Of a stretch of 64,000 bases of DNA, positions 33,236 through 41,270 are shown piece after piece. How positions within the stretch are numbered: the first letter of the stretch is position 1; each line of letters starts with the position of its first letter. This DNA is from AEGEAN-183 sp964342745. GTDB taxonomy: Bacteria; Pseudomonadota; Gammaproteobacteria; Magnimaribacterales; Magnimaribacteraceae. The position numbers were made by a program, and so were the translations under genes. Location: the NCBI GenBank assembly GCA_964342745.1, contig CAYFFW010000005.1:1-64000 (forward strand). The letters are read 5' to 3'. The notes below the pieces were generated by a model. It did not search any database and was not told where the DNA came from. It worked only from the letters and a program-made list of their open reading frames with translations.

Positions 33236-35686
33236 TTAAGAATTGTAAATAATTTCTTTAGGATTTTTCTTTGTTATAGAAACTATAAGTATGACGCTTA
33301 ACGCACATATTAAAATTGCACCTACAGCAGGACCAATCAACCAAATGTTTGCGTGAAAAACTGCTTCTAAATCAAATACTTGAGTTTCAAGAAAGAAAAT
33401 ACCTAATTGTGCTAGTAAGGCCCCCAATAAACCAGCTAATAATCCTAGTAAAGCAAATTCCAAAGCAGTAGATTTCTGTAAAAGGGAAGTGCTTGCACCA
33501 AATGTTCTTAATACAGCAGATTGGTGTAGTCTTAAATTAAAACCGTCTTGAATGGTTGCTATAGTTAGAAATATAGCAGAAAAGATAGTTAATCCAAGGA
33601 TAACCTCTAAAGCTTTTGAAACCTGCTCAATAATACTGTTGACTTGGTCAATAATGGCATTAATTGACAGAACAGAAACAGTTTTAAACTCAGACATAAA
33701 CTTGCTTATTACTTTTTCTTTCTCTCTTGGGACATGAAGCGAAGTTATATATGTTGCAGGGCTATCCTTAAATATTGATGGAGATCCTATAACAAAGAAA
33801 TTAGGTGAGAAGCTATCCCAATTTACTTCTCTTATACTCTGTATATAAGTATTTACCTCATTATTAGAGAAAAAGACTTTGACTGGGTCTCCTATGTTAA
33901 GTTGATATCTTAATGCTATGCTATTTGAAATTGATAACCCGTCTCCAGAATTGCCCTTAAACCACTCTCCAGAAATAATTTTATTATTTTCAGGTAATTT
34001 ATTTGACCAACTAGCATTAAAATTTCTGTCTATTGGTTTTGAAATAGTCTCTCCATCTTTAGGCAATTTGAGTATTACTGTATTTGTTATTGGGTAAAAA
34101 GGACTTTCTTCAATACCATTATTTTTTAGAAAGATAGAAATAGGATTTAAATCAGTCTTACTAATATTTATCAAAAAATTATTTGGAGAATCTTCAGGTA
34201 ATGTTGTTTCCCAAGTTGACATTAAGTCGGTTCTTGCTGAAAAGGCAATCAAACTCAGACCAATTGCCATTGTAAAAGCGAGTACTTGTAGAGAGTTTGT
34301 GTATTTTCTTCTATGTAATTCAGACCAAGCTAAAGAGAAAGGATTATTAGCACCTAAACCTTTTTTAGTTTTACTTTGAAATGAAACTAAGATCAAGCCA
34401 TAACCTATAGTAAAAACGCCAAGGATAGAAAAAAAGACGATAGAAGATAGTAAGAGAGTTTTGGTATACAAAAAAACTAGTAAAAACATTGCTGTTAAGG
34501 CCAAGATAAACATTAAGTAAGAGCTGTTTAAATTTTGTTTATCTTCTCTTCGGAGGATATTTAACGGCGAAATGTTAACCAGTTTAATAAGATTGGGGTA
34601 AACAAAGCCCATAAGGCAAATCAAAACTGTTAATGAAGAAACTACTAAGGGACCAAAACCAGGTGAAGGAAGGTTGGTAGGAAAGTATTGTTTTAAAATT
34701 CCTGTGAAAGCCTCTTGCATAAACCAACCTAGAGTTAGTCCAAAGACAATAGCAAAGATACCTAGCTCTAAGAAGATAAGAGAATAAAGAAATTTAATCT
34801 CCCAAGATTTAGTTCCTAAAGTTTTTAAAATAGCCACATACTCTACATGTCTTCTAGAGAATCTTTGAGAGCTAATTCCAACCGTAAATGCTGCCATTAG
34901 CACGGCTAAAAGCCCTCCCAGTAAGAAAAAGTTTCCTGATCTTTCTATTGCTTTACCCAGAGAGTCATTGGAATCTTGGGCCTCTCTAATGTCATCTCCT
35001 GGTTGTTTTATCCTTTGAAGAATATTCTTCAAAGTTAGTATCTTCTCTTCAGTGCCTAAATAAACAGTCGAAAATCTAACTCTACTGCCTGGTTGAACAA
35101 TGTTAGTTGCCTGTAAGTCCTCAGTGTTAATTATAGCTTTGGGTGCAAAAGCAAAACTGTTAGTAGCTCTGTCAGGCTCACTAATAATCGTGTGACTGAC
35201 TATAAAATCTGCATCTCCTATACTGACTAATTCTCCTATTTTAAGATCTAAAATCTCCATTAAACGTTGGTCAAGCCATACGTAACCTCTATTGGGTGGT
35301 TTTTTTACATACTCTTTTGAGGACCCAGATTTAAGTTCTAATCCACCAACAAGAGGATATTTTTGATCAACAGCCTTTATTGAAGCTAATTGTAAGTTCT
35401 CACCGGAAGCCAACATGGATGCAAATAAAACCATCTCAGTACTTTTAATTCTAAGCTGATTAATTTCTTCATATGCATCGTCATCAATAAGATCACTAGA
35501 TTCAAATTTAAGATCTCCACCCAAGAATTCTTGGGTTTCAGATAATAAAGCCTTCTCAAGTCGATCTGTAAATAAAGAAATACTAGACACTGTTGCAACA
35601 GCTAAAACTAACGCGAAAAACATAATACTCAATTGACCTGATCTAAGTTCACGCCAAAATAGTTTAAGTGAAAGTCCAAAAAGCAT
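33236..35686 (-). CDS. ybbP: FtsX-like ABC transporter permease (YbbP family)
   Basis: A large inner-membrane permease of 816 residues, with an N-terminal helix (LWRELRSGQLSIMFFALVLA-like), a long periplasmic domain, a block of helices around 250-450, a second periplasmic domain and a final helix group. This is the MacB/FtsX double-domain layout of YbbP. It lies two bases downstream of the ATPase gene and forms an efflux or lipoprotein-extraction type complex with it. The neighbouring tesA gene reproduces the E. coli tesA-ybbA-ybbP locus. The substrate is not established. Confidence 0.88.
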   Translation of the reverse strand: MLFGLSLKLFWRELRSGQLSIMFFALVLAVATVSSISLFTDRLEKALLSETQEFLGGDLKFESSDLIDDDAYEEINQLRIKSTEMVLFASMLASGENLQLASIKAVDQKYPLVGGLELKSGSSKEYVKKPPNRGYVWLDQRLMEILDLKIGELVSIGDADFIVSHTIISEPDRATNSFAFAPKAIINTEDLQATNIVQPGSRVRFSTVYLGTEEKILTLKNILQRIKQPGDDIREAQDSNDSLGKAIERSGNFFLLGGLLAVLMAAFTVGISSQRFSRRHVEYVAILKTLGTKSWEIKFLYSLIFLELGIFAIVFGLTLGWFMQEAFTGILKQYFPTNLPSPGFGPLVVSSLTVLICLMGFVYPNLIKLVNISPLNILRREDKQNLNSSYLMFILALTAMFLLVFLYTKTLLLSSIVFFSILGVFTIGYGLILVSFQSKTKKGLGANNPFSLAWSELHRRKYTNSLQVLAFTMAIGLSLIAFSARTDLMSTWETTLPEDSPNNFLINISKTDLNPISIFLKNNGIEESPFYPITNTVILKLPKDGETISKPIDRNFNASWSNKLPENNKIISGEWFKGNSGDGLSISNSIALRYQLNIGDPVKVFFSNNEVNTYIQSIREVNWDSFSPNFFVIGSPSIFKDSPATYITSLHVPREKEKVISKFMSEFKTVSVLSINAIIDQVNSIIEQVSKALEVILGLTIFSAIFLTIATIQDGFNLRLHQSAVLRTFGASTSLLQKSTALEFALLGLLAGLLGALLAQLGIFFLETQVFDLEAVFHANIWLIGPAVGAILICALSVILIVSITKKNPKEIIYNS

Positions 35687-35688
35687 TT

Positions 35689-36348
35689 TTAGATGGTCAT
35701 TCCTTCAGAAAGCTCTATCTGGTCATCGCATCTTGAAGCAAGGTCGCTATCATGAGTTACTACCACTAAAGCATTTGAAGATTCTGCATTAACTTCAAAA
35801 AGTAGATCTGAAATCTTCGCTCCGGTTTTTTTATCTAAATTTCCTGTAGGTTCATCAGCAAATAAAACTTTTGCATTACAGGCAAAAGCTCTAGCTATGG
35901 CAACTCTTTGCTGTTCCCCACCTGAAAGCTGCCTTGGGTAATGTTGCAATCTATTACTTAATCCAACACGTTTTAAATATTCACTTGCTCTTGTCTCGGC
36001 TTCTGGATCTAAGTTAAGTTCAGAAGGAAGCATTACATTTTCTAATGCTGTTAGCCCAGGAAGAAGTTCAAATGATTGGAAGACAAAAGCTACATTTTCT
36101 TTTCTAACTTCAGCCCTTTGATCTTCATTTAAGTCATGTAAAGGGTGGCTATTTAAATAAATCTCACCGGAAGAAGGTGAGTCTAGGCCTGCTAAAAGAC
36201 CTAGCAAAGTTGACTTACCTGAACCAGAAGGTCCAATGACTGCTATTGATTTTTCTTTTTCAAGCTCTAAGCTTATGCTGTTAAGAATAATCAACTCGCC
36301 CTCTTCAGAGGGCACTTTTTTTGTTAGATTAAGTGTTTTAATAATCAT
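35689..36348 (-). CDS. ybbA: ABC transporter ATP-binding protein (YbbA/LolD type)
   Basis: The 219-residue ATPase partner of YbbP. Walker A is GPSGSGKST at 39-47, the signature LSGGEQQR at 141-148, and Walker B VLFADEPTGNLD begins at 161; the VFQSFELLPGLTALENV segment is typical for the MacB/LolD clade. It begins only 17 bases from the divergent tesA start, so the two promoters must overlap the opposite coding regions. Confidence 0.92.
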   Translation of the reverse strand: MIIKTLNLTKKVPSEEGELIILNSISLELEKEKSIAVIGPSGSGKSTLLGLLAGLDSPSSGEIYLNSHPLHDLNEDQRAEVRKENVAFVFQSFELLPGLTALENVMLPSELNLDPEAETRASEYLKRVGLSNRLQHYPRQLSGGEQQRVAIARAFACNAKVLFADEPTGNLDKKTGAKISDLLFEVNAESSNALVVVTHDSDLASRCDDQIELSEGMTI

Positions 36349-36365
36349 ATGAATGCAGAATTAAT

Positions 36366-37001
36366 ATGAATAAATTTATCAATTTCCAGAAAAAGTCTAA
36401 TTTTATAGTAATTCTCTTAATCTTACTGATTCCTCAAAATTTATTTTCTGAAAACGAAAGAAAATTACTTGTTCTTGGTGATAGCTTAAGCGCAGGATAT
36501 GGAATTCCTTCTGAAGAAAATTGGGTAAACATAGTCCAGAAGAAGCTTAATTTAGACAAAAGAAATATAAGACTGATCAATGCTAGCTTATCTGGAGAGA
36601 CCACTAAAGGCGGTTTATCAAGACTTCCTTCTCTATTGGAAAATATAACTCCAGATTTTTTGTTTGTTGAACTAGGGGCAAATGATGGCCTTAGAGGATA
36701 CCCATCATCTAAAATCCATTCAAATTTAATTGAAATATGCAATCTTGCTAAAGAAAAAGGAATTTCAATTATTATTATGGAAATAATCGTAGCTCCTAAT
36801 TATGGCAAGAAATACATGGAAAGATTAAATAAGGTCTATGAAGAAGTAGCCAATGAATTCGATGCTCAATTAATACCTCCGATGTTGAATGAAGAGATCG
36901 TTTTAAATAAAGACTTAATGCTACCTGATGGCATTCACCCAAATGCGAAAGGTCAGTATGTTATTGCAGATGACATGTATGACTGGATCTCTAAGCTCTA
37001 A
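36366..37001 (+). CDS. tesA: Periplasmic acyl-CoA thioesterase I / lysophospholipase (SGNH hydrolase)
   Basis: 211 residues with an N-terminal signal (hydrophobic core FIVILLILLIPQNLF) and the SGNH blocks: GDSLSAGYG with nucleophile Ser40, Gly in SLSGETTKGG, Asn106 in ELGANDGLRG, and Asp188/His191 in LPDGIHPNAKG. It hydrolyses thioesters and esters in the periplasm. Its position, divergent from ybbA-ybbP, is the conserved gammaproteobacterial arrangement. Confidence 0.93.
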   Translation: MNKFINFQKKSNFIVILLILLIPQNLFSENERKLLVLGDSLSAGYGIPSEENWVNIVQKKLNLDKRNIRLINASLSGETTKGGLSRLPSLLENITPDFLFVELGANDGLRGYPSSKIHSNLIEICNLAKEKGISIIIMEIIVAPNYGKKYMERLNKVYEEVANEFDAQLIPPMLNEEIVLNKDLMLPDGIHPNAKGQYVIADDMYDWISKL

Positions 37002-37071
37002 ATAGATTTAAAGAAGTAAGAATCTTTATCTTCTTAATTGTATTTATAGTCAAATCGAGTAGCATGATTCT

Positions 37072-37854
37072 ATGGGTAGAATGGAAAATAAACTTGATAT
37101 AGCAAAAGACTGGTTACCTAGATATACAGGAATGCCATTAAAGAAATTTGGCAATCATATTTTGCTTACTAACTTTTCTGATTATGTAGAGAACTTTGCC
37201 GAAAAGTTTAAGACTGATATTTACGGAGAAAAGAAACCTATGCAGGCTTCAACTAATTCTGATGGCCTAACAATTATTAATTATGGTATTGGATCTCCAA
37301 ATGCAGCAACAATTATGGATCTTCTAGTAGCTTGCAATCCTAGCGGTGTTTTGTTTTTAGGAAAATGTGGGGGTTTAAAACAAAGAAGTGAAATAGGAAA
37401 CTTTATTTTACCGATTGCAGCTATAAGAGGAGAGGGGACAAGTAATGATTACTTCCCTCCAGAAGTCCCTGCATTACCTTCTTTTAAATTACATAAATTT
37501 GTGTCTGATAAAGTTATTGAGAGCGGTCAAGAGTATAGAACAGGAGTTATTTTTACCACTAATAGAAGGGTTTGGGAGCACGATAAGACTTTCTTGAAAA
37601 GACTAAAAAAATCTACTTGCATTGGAATAGACATGGAAACTTCTACTATCTTCGTAGTAGGACATTATAACGAGATAGCCAGAGGAGCCTTGCTACTTGT
37701 TTCAGATGTTCCTGTTACCCCTGATGGTGTAAAGACCGAAGAATCAGATAAAGGAGTAACTGAAGAATGGTCTGAATTACATTTGGAGATTGGTATAAAT
37801 GCAATGACTGAAATAGATAAGAGTGGTGAACAAATTAGACATTTTAGGTATTAG
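37072..37854 (+). CDS. amn: AMP nucleosidase, short type
   Basis: A 260-residue phosphorylase-like nucleosidase that would split AMP into adenine and ribose 5-phosphate. Recognisable segments are DWLPRYTGMPLKKFGNHILL, the glycine loop LFLGKCGGLK, and CIGIDMETSTIF followed by LLLVSDVPVTPDG, the ribose- and base-binding acids. It is about half the size of the E. coli enzyme (484 residues) and lacks its N-terminal domain. This compact form is the one I associate with Bacteroidetes, so acquisition by transfer is possible. A second ATG nine bases later (MENKLDIAKDW) is an equally good start. It is ten bases upstream of a secreted esterase gene. Confidence 0.85.
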   Translation: MGRMENKLDIAKDWLPRYTGMPLKKFGNHILLTNFSDYVENFAEKFKTDIYGEKKPMQASTNSDGLTIINYGIGSPNAATIMDLLVACNPSGVLFLGKCGGLKQRSEIGNFILPIAAIRGEGTSNDYFPPEVPALPSFKLHKFVSDKVIESGQEYRTGVIFTTNRRVWEHDKTFLKRLKKSTCIGIDMETSTIFVVGHYNEIARGALLLVSDVPVTPDGVKTEESDKGVTEEWSELHLEIGINAMTEIDKSGEQIRHFRY

Positions 37855-37863
37855 TTTTAAGCT

Positions 37864-38817
37864 ATGAAAAGACTTCATTTGATAACCTTTTTTATTTTAT
37901 TAGTGAATCTTTTTAGTTTCAGTAATGGTTTAGCTAGCTCAACACCTCTTCCAGCAACCATTGATATTCCTAAACCAAAAGTTGATGAATGCATTCCTAG
38001 TCCTAAAAAAGGTAGTACAGATATCAAATGCAATGGCATTTTATATAGTTTGCATGTTCCTGAAGTTTGTTTATCAAAAGCTTGTGGTCTAATCACAGAT
38101 ATTCATGGCTGGATGATGACTGGAGATATGCAAAACTATTATACGAATTTAGTTGATTTAGCAGGCGATAAGGGATTTATAGTTATTCAACCAACTGCAA
38201 GAAAAACTGTTTACGGAAGATCTTGGGAATATAGAAGAGAAAATGTTTTCAAAGTTTTTTCGTTCATGAAACAAGTTGAGAATGCTTTCCATGTAATGAA
38301 AGAAAGGATTCATGTTACTGGTTTCTCCCAAGGTTCATGGATGACCTGGAGGTTCGTATGTGATTACCCTGATTACATAGGTTCAGCTGCTCCAATAGGT
38401 TTTGGAGCTGGATCGCCTAAAAACTTACAAAGAACACCTGTAACGATCAACGTGTTTAACGATTGTTTTAAAAACCAACAAATAGATATTCTTTATGCCC
38501 ACGGAAAGAAAGATCAAGTTGTTCATTATTCTGGTGCACTTTCTACAGTAAAAAAAATTGGGGAGTCGTGGAATATGGCTAATGCTGAGGTTATATCTAA
38601 GGATGATCAACATCAAAGAGTCCGTTTTACAAATAGTCAGGGAACTACTTTTGAATTCATTAGCTACAACTGGGTCGCCAAAAGATCTCGTTCAAAAGAT
38701 GGTGATGGTCATTGCTTTCCAGGAGTTGATAACTATTTAGGGTGTGGCAGTAATAATCCTTTTCATTGGGGGGAGGAGGTGCTTAATTTCTTCTTAAATC
38801 ATCCCAAAGAACTATAG
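37864..38817 (+). CDS. Secreted PHB-depolymerase/LpqC-like esterase
   Basis: A 317-residue exported serine hydrolase. A signal peptide (MKRLHLITFFILLVNLFSFS) precedes a cysteine-rich start (Cys43, 56, 69, 74), and the nucleophile elbow is VTGFSQGSWM with Ser155. The oxyanion strand DIHGWMMTG, and YAHGKKDQVVHYSGA with the acid, fit the esterase family that includes PHB depolymerases, feruloyl esterases and LpqC. The closing HCFPGVDNYLGCG and PFHWGEEVLNFFL probably bring the catalytic His and a disulphide. It is likely periplasmic or extracellular; the substrate is unknown. Confidence 0.82.
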   Translation: MKRLHLITFFILLVNLFSFSNGLASSTPLPATIDIPKPKVDECIPSPKKGSTDIKCNGILYSLHVPEVCLSKACGLITDIHGWMMTGDMQNYYTNLVDLAGDKGFIVIQPTARKTVYGRSWEYRRENVFKVFSFMKQVENAFHVMKERIHVTGFSQGSWMTWRFVCDYPDYIGSAAPIGFGAGSPKNLQRTPVTINVFNDCFKNQQIDILYAHGKKDQVVHYSGALSTVKKIGESWNMANAEVISKDDQHQRVRFTNSQGTTFEFISYNWVAKRSRSKDGDGHCFPGVDNYLGCGSNNPFHWGEEVLNFFLNHPKEL

Positions 38818-38857
38818 CTTTAAAATTGATGTATTAGGAAAAAAAAATTTTAACCAG

Positions 38858-39481
38858 ATGAGCTTATACGATAAATATATTCTTCCAAGACTGTTAAATA
38901 GCTGCTGTAGCAACCCACCTATGGTCTATCAAAGAAAGAAAGTAGTTCCTCATGCAGAAGGGGATGTGTTGGAAGTTGGAATTGGATCAGGGCTTAATTT
39001 ACCTTTCTATGATAAAACTAAAGTTAATAAGCTCTGGGGATTAGATCCTTCAGAAGAGTTGAATAAGATGGCTGCCGAAGTTGCCAAAGAAGAAAAAATG
39101 GAAGTTGATTTCATAATAAGCGGGGCAGAAGAAATCCCACTGCCTAGCAATAGAGTAGACACTGTTATTTTAACTTACACAATGTGCACTATCCCTGATG
39201 TTGAACTAGCAAATAAAGAAATTAAAAGAGTCCTTAAGCCAGAAGGAAAGTTAATTTTTTGTGAGCACGGAATTTCTCCCGATGAAAATATTTATAAATG
39301 GCAGAGAAGAATTAATCCAATTTGGAAAAGAATTGCAGGTGGATGTAACTTACATAGAGATATACCTGAAATTATCAAAAAGTCTGGCTTTAATATAGAA
39401 GAAATAGACACTATGTATTTACCTAGCACCCCAAAATTCGCTGGTTATAACTATTGGGGTTTTGCTAGACCGAATTCTTGA
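38858..39481 (+). CDS. Class I SAM-dependent methyltransferase
   Basis: 207 residues with motif I LEVGIGSGLNLP near 41-52, the acidic ribose contact LWGLDPSEE, motif post-I ISGAEEIPLP, and motif IV TVILTYTMCTIPD. It ends RPNS with no membrane segment. It resembles the UbiE/Methyltransf_11 group and the METTL7-type lipid or thiol methyltransferases, but no substrate can be assigned. It ends three bases before the convergent LLM-family gene. Confidence 0.86.
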   Translation: MSLYDKYILPRLLNSCCSNPPMVYQRKKVVPHAEGDVLEVGIGSGLNLPFYDKTKVNKLWGLDPSEELNKMAAEVAKEEKMEVDFIISGAEEIPLPSNRVDTVILTYTMCTIPDVELANKEIKRVLKPEGKLIFCEHGISPDENIYKWQRRINPIWKRIAGGCNLHRDIPEIIKKSGFNIEEIDTMYLPSTPKFAGYNYWGFARPNS

Positions 39482-39483
39482 AA

Positions 39484-40500
39484 TTAGAGAACTATTTCTG
39501 CTATCTCTCTTAGTCTTTCTTTGTCATGAGTGGAAATTAAAAGAGATGTTACTGGTGTATCTCTCCAAGCCTCTACTCTCTCTTTAATTCTTTCTTTAGG
39601 TCCAACTAAAGAGATCTCATCAGCAAATTTATCGGGAACAGCTAAAGCTGCTTCAGTTCTTTTTCCTGCTAGGAATAGTTCTTGGATTTTATTTGCTTCA
39701 CTCTCAAATCCCATTCTTTTCATTAAATCAGTGTGAAAGTTTTTTTTAGCAGCTCCCATTCCCCCAATATAAAGTGCTAAATTATTCTTTACTGGAATTA
39801 ATCCTTTTTCTATATCATCGCAAATATTAATTAATACTCCAGCTGAGATTTCAAACCCTTTGTTAGCATCCTTAATCTGATCGGCATAAACTTCTTGCCT
39901 ATAAGGAGAGTAGTATAGAGGTAACCAGCCTTCAGCTATTTCAGCAGTCATAGTTACATTTTTAGGACCTTCTGCACCTAAAAAAATTGGTAAATCAGCT
40001 CTTAAGGGATGGGTGATGGATTTTAAGGACTTGCCGAGCCCCCAGCTTCCTTCACCTATATAAGGAAGAGGGTAATGTTCACCATCATTGCTTACAGGCT
40101 CTTCTCTTTTCAATATTTTTTTAATAATCCCTACATATTCTCTAGTTCTCGAAAGAGGTTTAGAAAAAGGTTGTCCATACCAACCCTCTACTACTTGTGG
40201 GCCTGACACTCCTAGCCCAAGAATAACTCTTCCTTTAGTTAAATGGTCCAAGGTAATAGCTGCCATTGCGGTGGCTGCAGGGGTTCTAGCAGATATTTGT
40301 GCAATACCGGTTCCAAGTTTTATTTTAGAAGTGTGAGCTCCAATCCAAGCTAAAGGTGTAAAAACATCTGAACCCCATGATTCTGCACTCCAAATAGCAT
40401 CGTATCCTAGGCTCTCAGCCTCTTTTGCTATACCTATAATATCCTCTGGAGGTTGAGCCCCCCAATAACCCATTTGAATTCCTAGTTTTAAATCTTTCAT
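39484..40500 (-). CDS. LLM-class flavin/F420-dependent oxidoreductase
   Basis: A bacterial-luciferase-like TIM-barrel enzyme of 338 residues. It opens with LKLGIQMGYWGAQPPEDI and contains AESLGYDAIWSAESWGSD, KIKLGTGIAQISARTPAATAM and LGLGVSGPQVVEGWYG, which are characteristic of the group annotated as F420-dependent (mer/MSMEG-like). FMN use cannot be excluded by eye. It stands alone, convergent with the methyltransferase gene and divergent from yciB. Confidence 0.85.
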   Translation of the reverse strand: MKDLKLGIQMGYWGAQPPEDIIGIAKEAESLGYDAIWSAESWGSDVFTPLAWIGAHTSKIKLGTGIAQISARTPAATAMAAITLDHLTKGRVILGLGVSGPQVVEGWYGQPFSKPLSRTREYVGIIKKILKREEPVSNDGEHYPLPYIGEGSWGLGKSLKSITHPLRADLPIFLGAEGPKNVTMTAEIAEGWLPLYYSPYRQEVYADQIKDANKGFEISAGVLINICDDIEKGLIPVKNNLALYIGGMGAAKKNFHTDLMKRMGFESEANKIQELFLAGKRTEAALAVPDKFADEISLVGPKERIKERVEAWRDTPVTSLLISTHDKERLREIAEIVL

Positions 40501-40567
40501 TCAATACCTTATTAGTTTAGTTATGACAATTTTAGTATGATGCCAACTGATAAAACCAGATTTAATT

Positions 40568-41122
40568 ATGAATCAACTAGGTTACTTACTCCCAGCTCTT
40601 ATTTTTTTTGGAGTTTTCTTTGCTACAGGAAAAGATTTCTTAAAGGCCACAACTGCTCTTATGATTGTAGTAACCCTTCAAGTTATATTAGAAAAATATA
40701 AGAAAGGATCTGTTGAGAAAAAATTGTTTCTTACTTGGGTTGCCTTAATGGTCTTTGGTTCTGCTACCTTATTATTTAGAGATCCTTTGTTTTTACAATG
40801 GAAGGTTAGTATTATTAATTGGCTTTTTACTGTAATCCTTTTAACAAATCAGTTGCTTAAAAGACCTCCAATACTTAAAAGTTTTATGAAGATTGCAGAC
40901 CCAGAAGGGATACCAAATATCTCAGATAAGGCATGGTTAGATATGACTTATTTGTGGGCCTTTGCTTTTTTTAGCATTGGATTAGTTAATTTATACTTTA
41001 TGTTTTATACAAGTTTGACTACTTGGGTAAATTTTAAATTGTTTGGTGTTCTAGCAATGACATTGGTGTTTGGTTTATTAAATGCCATTTATTTAATAAG
41101 GCTGTCTTCAAAAAGTACTTGA
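40568..41122 (+). CDS. yciB: Septation protein A / inner-membrane protein YciB
   Basis: A 184-residue integral membrane protein with about five helices and the family landmarks FFGVFFATGKDFLKATTALM, FRDPLFLQWKVSIINWLF and SDKAWLDMTYLWAFAFFSIG. YciB (also called IspZ) affects cell-envelope synthesis and septation. It is intact and of normal length. The receptor gene at 41271 begins 148 bases later. Confidence 0.92.
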   Translation: MNQLGYLLPALIFFGVFFATGKDFLKATTALMIVVTLQVILEKYKKGSVEKKLFLTWVALMVFGSATLLFRDPLFLQWKVSIINWLFTVILLTNQLLKRPPILKSFMKIADPEGIPNISDKAWLDMTYLWAFAFFSIGLVNLYFMFYTSLTTWVNFKLFGVLAMTLVFGLLNAIYLIRLSSKST

Positions 41123-41156
41123 TTTTGGCTTAAAGTAAGTATTTTTCTTATAAAAG

Positions 41157-41231
41157 GTTTGCAAACTAAGTCAAAATTAAGCATAGTTTGTAGTGAAATT
41201 TTTTAATCTGGTTTTAAGGTCACTTTGTGAC
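41157..41231 (+). promoter_or_regulatory. Cluster of dyads upstream of the second TonB receptor
   Basis: Three symmetrical elements fall in 75 bases: GTTTGCAAAC (41157-41166, perfect 10-base palindrome), CAAACTA/TAGTTTG (41162-41190, a stem around 15 bases), and GTCAC-TTT-GTGAC (41219-41231). They lie in the yciB/receptor gap and may be operator or leader structure. Confidence 0.35.
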
Positions 41232-41270
41232 AGTAAATGCCAGGGTTTTAATTCATTTTTAGGGGGAGAT

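Noticed and set aside
33236..36348. A lolCDE lipoprotein release system
   Set aside because: The permease is the long 816-residue YbbP form and is paired with tesA, matching the ybbA-ybbP locus instead of lolCDE.
41193..41270. A GTG start for the second TonB receptor
   Set aside because: It has no ribosome-binding site and would hide the signal peptide behind 26 residues; the ATG at 41271 has AGGGGGAGAT before it.
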